64,000 bases of DNA from CAZEHJ01 sp964512485 (lineage in GTDB: Bacteria > Bacteroidota > Rhodothermia > Rhodothermales > UBA10348), in assembly GCA_964512485.1 (NCBI GenBank), contig CAZEHJ010000008.1:1-64000 (forward strand), given 5' to 3'. Shown here piece after piece: positions 62,447-64,000 of the stretch. Positions within the stretch are counted from its first letter, which is position 1, and each line of letters begins with the position of its first letter. The position numbers and the translations under genes were made by a program. Below the pieces are notes generated by a model that searched no databases, was not told where the DNA came from, and saw nothing but the letters and a program-made list of their open reading frames with translations.

Positions 62447-63685
62447 ATGAACAACAATAGAAAATTCGCCATCGGGGCGATAGCAGTAGGAATCGTTTTT
62501 ATAGTCTTTTTTGCTTACAGCGACTACCCAGCTGATGAGCAAGAACTGACTGGAACCATGGTTTCTCCCGACACGTCCGCAGTCGCGGGTGTAGTGCCCA
62601 TGGAGCGGTACCGTCCGCCTCAGATTGAAGACGCTGATGTCATCCTCGAGGATGCCACGATGCAGACACTGCTTCAGGACAATACTTTCATCGATATGGT
62701 GGAAAGCGGAGACCTCGCATTCATCTTTGATATGGACGAGTTGAGCCGTTCGATGGACTTCGATCGGGTCGCTGAAATGGCTCGCGCCGGTGAACTGGAA
62801 AAAGTAGCTGATCTTGCCAGGTCGGAAGACTTCGCACGTGCCGCTGAATTTGCCAGGGCGGCTGGTTTCGAACGAGTAACAGAGTTCGCAAAATCAGAAT
62901 CATTGGAAAAAGTAGCCGACCTCGCCCGCAGTGGTGAAATGGAGAAGGTTGCTGAGTTTGCAAAAGCCGGCCAGCTTGAGCGAGTATCAGAACTCGCAAA
63001 AAGTGAAAACTTTGAGCGCGTCGCTGAAATGGCACGTGGCGGTGAACTGGAACGCGTCGCTGAAATGGCACGTGGCGGTGAACTGGATCGTTTTGCCGAA
63101 ATGGCTCGTGCCGGTGAACTGGATCGTGCGATTGAAATGGCTCGTGCCGGTGACATGGAAAAAGTTGCTGAGTTCGCCCGAGCCAACAATCTCGAGCGTG
63201 CAGAAGAACTGGCTCGCGGAGGACAGTTTGAGCGCGTAGCTCAGATGGCCAAGAGCGGTGATCTCGAAAGAGTGAGCGAACTGGCTCGTGCCGGGCAGCT
63301 TGAGCGCGTCTCCGAAATGGCCCGTGCTGGCTCCTTCGAGAAGGTCGCTGACCTCGCTCGCGCCGGACAGCTCGAACGTGCTGCTGAACTTGCTCGTTCA
63401 GCTGACATGGAAAGAGTAGCCGAATTCGCTCGCGCCGAAGACTTCGGTCGCATCCAGCAATTCGCTCGCTCAGCTGGCTTTGAAAGAATGGCCGAGTTCG
63501 CTCGCGCTGGACAGCTCGAACGTGCCGCCGAAATGGCCCGTGCAGGATCTTTTGAGAAGATCTCATCGCTCGCTCGCTCAGGCGCACTGGAAAAAGTAGC
63601 CGATCTCTCTCGCACAGGCGAGTTCGCCAAAGTAGCCTCCATGGCACGCTCCGGCGATCTGGAACGAGCAATTGGTGGCGAATAA
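62447..63685 (+). CDS. Membrane-anchored protein of 25 twelve-residue repeats
   Basis: A 412-residue protein with a strong ribosome binding site (AGGAGGAG, 6 nt before the ATG). Residues 8-24 form an N-terminal membrane helix (IGAIAVGIVFIVFFAYS follows the short basic start), residues 25-104 an extracytoplasmic, acidic stem. From residue 105 to 404 there are 25 gapless 12-residue repeats, then a partial one (LERAIGGE). The consensus is [FLM]-E-[RK]-V-A-E-[LMF]-A-R-[AS]-G-x, for example LERVSELARAGQ. Positions 1, 4, 7 and 8 are apolar and Gly is frequent at 11, so a solenoid of very short helices or a broken coiled coil is likely. I recognise no family. It lies 127 bp after the anti-sigma gene and may belong to the ECF regulon. 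Confidence 0.85.
   Translation: MNNNRKFAIGAIAVGIVFIVFFAYSDYPADEQELTGTMVSPDTSAVAGVVPMERYRPPQIEDADVILEDATMQTLLQDNTFIDMVESGDLAFIFDMDELSRSMDFDRVAEMARAGELEKVADLARSEDFARAAEFARAAGFERVTEFAKSESLEKVADLARSGEMEKVAEFAKAGQLERVSELAKSENFERVAEMARGGELERVAEMARGGELDRFAEMARAGELDRAIEMARAGDMEKVAEFARANNLERAEELARGGQFERVAQMAKSGDLERVSELARAGQLERVSEMARAGSFEKVADLARAGQLERAAELARSADMERVAEFARAEDFGRIQQFARSAGFERMAEFARAGQLERAAEMARAGSFEKISSLARSGALEKVADLSRTGEFAKVASMARSGDLERAIGGE
62759..63682 (+). repeat. 36-bp coding repeat array
   Basis: The DNA under the 25 twelve-residue repeats plus the partial one. Most units differ at silent positions, showing age; two adjacent units (63017-63051 and 63053-63087) are identical over 35 bp, a recent duplication. 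The array is an in-frame coding repeat, not a CRISPR: there are no unique spacers. Confidence 0.9.
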
Positions 63686-63765
63686 CATCTCTGCTCACTC
63701 CGGCAGGTGGGTTTGCTGATGTACACTGAATAAGCAGTGTGGCGCTTAAGTGTCAGCATTAGCAT

Positions 63766-63794
63766 GGGTGGCCGGTCCTTTGGACCGGCCACCC
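63766..63794. terminator. Perfect hairpin after the repeat-protein gene
   Basis: GGGTGGCCGGTCC and its complement flank a TTT loop, 80 bp past the repeat-protein stop and before the last gene. No T run follows on the plus strand. A terminator or RNA-stabilising element is likely. Confidence 0.55.
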
Positions 63795-63873
63795 AGACTT
63801 GTTCAGGGGCTCCTCACTCATTATTGACTCCGGCACATCCATTTCATAAGGTGTGAACCGGCCTCCAACCAAG

Positions 63874-64000
63874 ATGAGATTTTTCATGTGTCGATTCCGC
63901 TCCGTTTTCTTCGCCCAGGCGCTCGCTGTTGTTGTTTTTTCGGGCATGGCTTCCGATTCCTACGCTCAGTTCAGAGTTCTCGAAACCGAGGATCTTCGAC
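63874..64000 (+). CDS. Secreted protein, N-terminal fragment
   Basis: The last gene runs out of the window after 42 codons. The ATG at 63874 opens a signal peptide (MRFFMCRFRSVFFAQALAVV, cleavage near SYAQF). The mature start FRVLETEDLR resembles the N-termini of Bacteroidota envelope proteins with a peptidase-MA or TolB-propeller layout, but 10 residues do not allow a firm family call. Confidence 0.55.
   Translation, partial: MRFFMCRFRSVFFAQALAVVVFSGMASDSYAQFRVLETEDLR

Noticed and set aside
62759..63682. CRISPR-like 36-bp periodicity
   Set aside because: The 36-bp period is a coding repeat of 12 residues with drifting sequence and no unique spacers.

Overview
The window reads as a chromosomal segment of a Bacteroidota bacterium, most likely of the Rhodothermia/Balneolia side (inference). 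The clues are two proteins ending in type IX secretion sorting domains, a short primary sigma factor lacking region 1.1, the folP-dacA neighbourhood typical of Bacteroidota, a TonB-family protein, many secreted lipoproteins, weak Shine-Dalgarno use and several TTG/GTG starts. Three runs of exactly 100 N (26243-26342, 39334-39433, 58488-58587) are scaffold gaps in a draft assembly, and two of them sit in short tandem repeats. No rRNA, tRNA, CRISPR array, prophage or insertion sequence was recognised.

Layout. 1-6.1 kb: the 5' end of clpB (minus), an MFS transporter, a DUF2231 membrane protein, a DUF493 protein, a cysteine-desulfurase-like enzyme and a secreted amidohydrolase. 6.4-11.7 kb (minus): a TonB-family protein, a VanZ-like protein, the NAD(P)HX repair enzyme, an Ig-like lipoprotein and a small secreted protein. 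11.8-21.9 kb: amino-acid catabolism, with glutamate dehydrogenase (minus), then a TrmH-type methyltransferase, alanine dehydrogenase, PepE, a YceH-like protein and a compact hutU-hutH-hutI operon that ends in a one-domain asparaginase-like gene. 21.9-27.3 kb: a T9SS-exported metallopeptidase, an M14 carboxypeptidase and ftsX. 27.3-33.7 kb: a Cus/Czc-type heavy-metal efflux operon headed by a small Cys/His-rich secreted protein. 33.8-39.3 kb: a multi-PAS histidine kinase and a cyclase-family lipoprotein (both minus), then a translationally coupled ATP-grasp/KamA-like radical SAM pair.

39.8-49.3 kb (minus) is one gene for a surface protein of about 3,160 residues, built from duplicated propeller-like modules, SdrD_B-like and DUF11-like repeats, a BNR-like propeller and a C-terminal T9SS domain. 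50.0-53.1 kb holds the most unusual operon: a GAF/GGDEF-like membrane protein, phosphopentomutase (deoB) and two consecutive EutN/CcmL-type microcompartment vertex proteins, with no hexameric shell gene in the window. 53.1-58.4 kb: pcm, dacA and folP (minus), then a GH3-family protein and rpoD. 58.5-60.2 kb is a sulfatase interrupted by a gap. 60.4-63.7 kb: an RsbW-like kinase and STAS antagonist, an ECF sigma factor with a putative anti-sigma factor, and a membrane-anchored protein made of 25 uninterrupted 12-residue repeats. The window ends inside a secreted protein gene.

The parts most likely to repay attention are the deoB/double-vertex operon, the 12-residue repeat protein next to the two sigma-control modules, and the interleaved domains of the giant surface protein.
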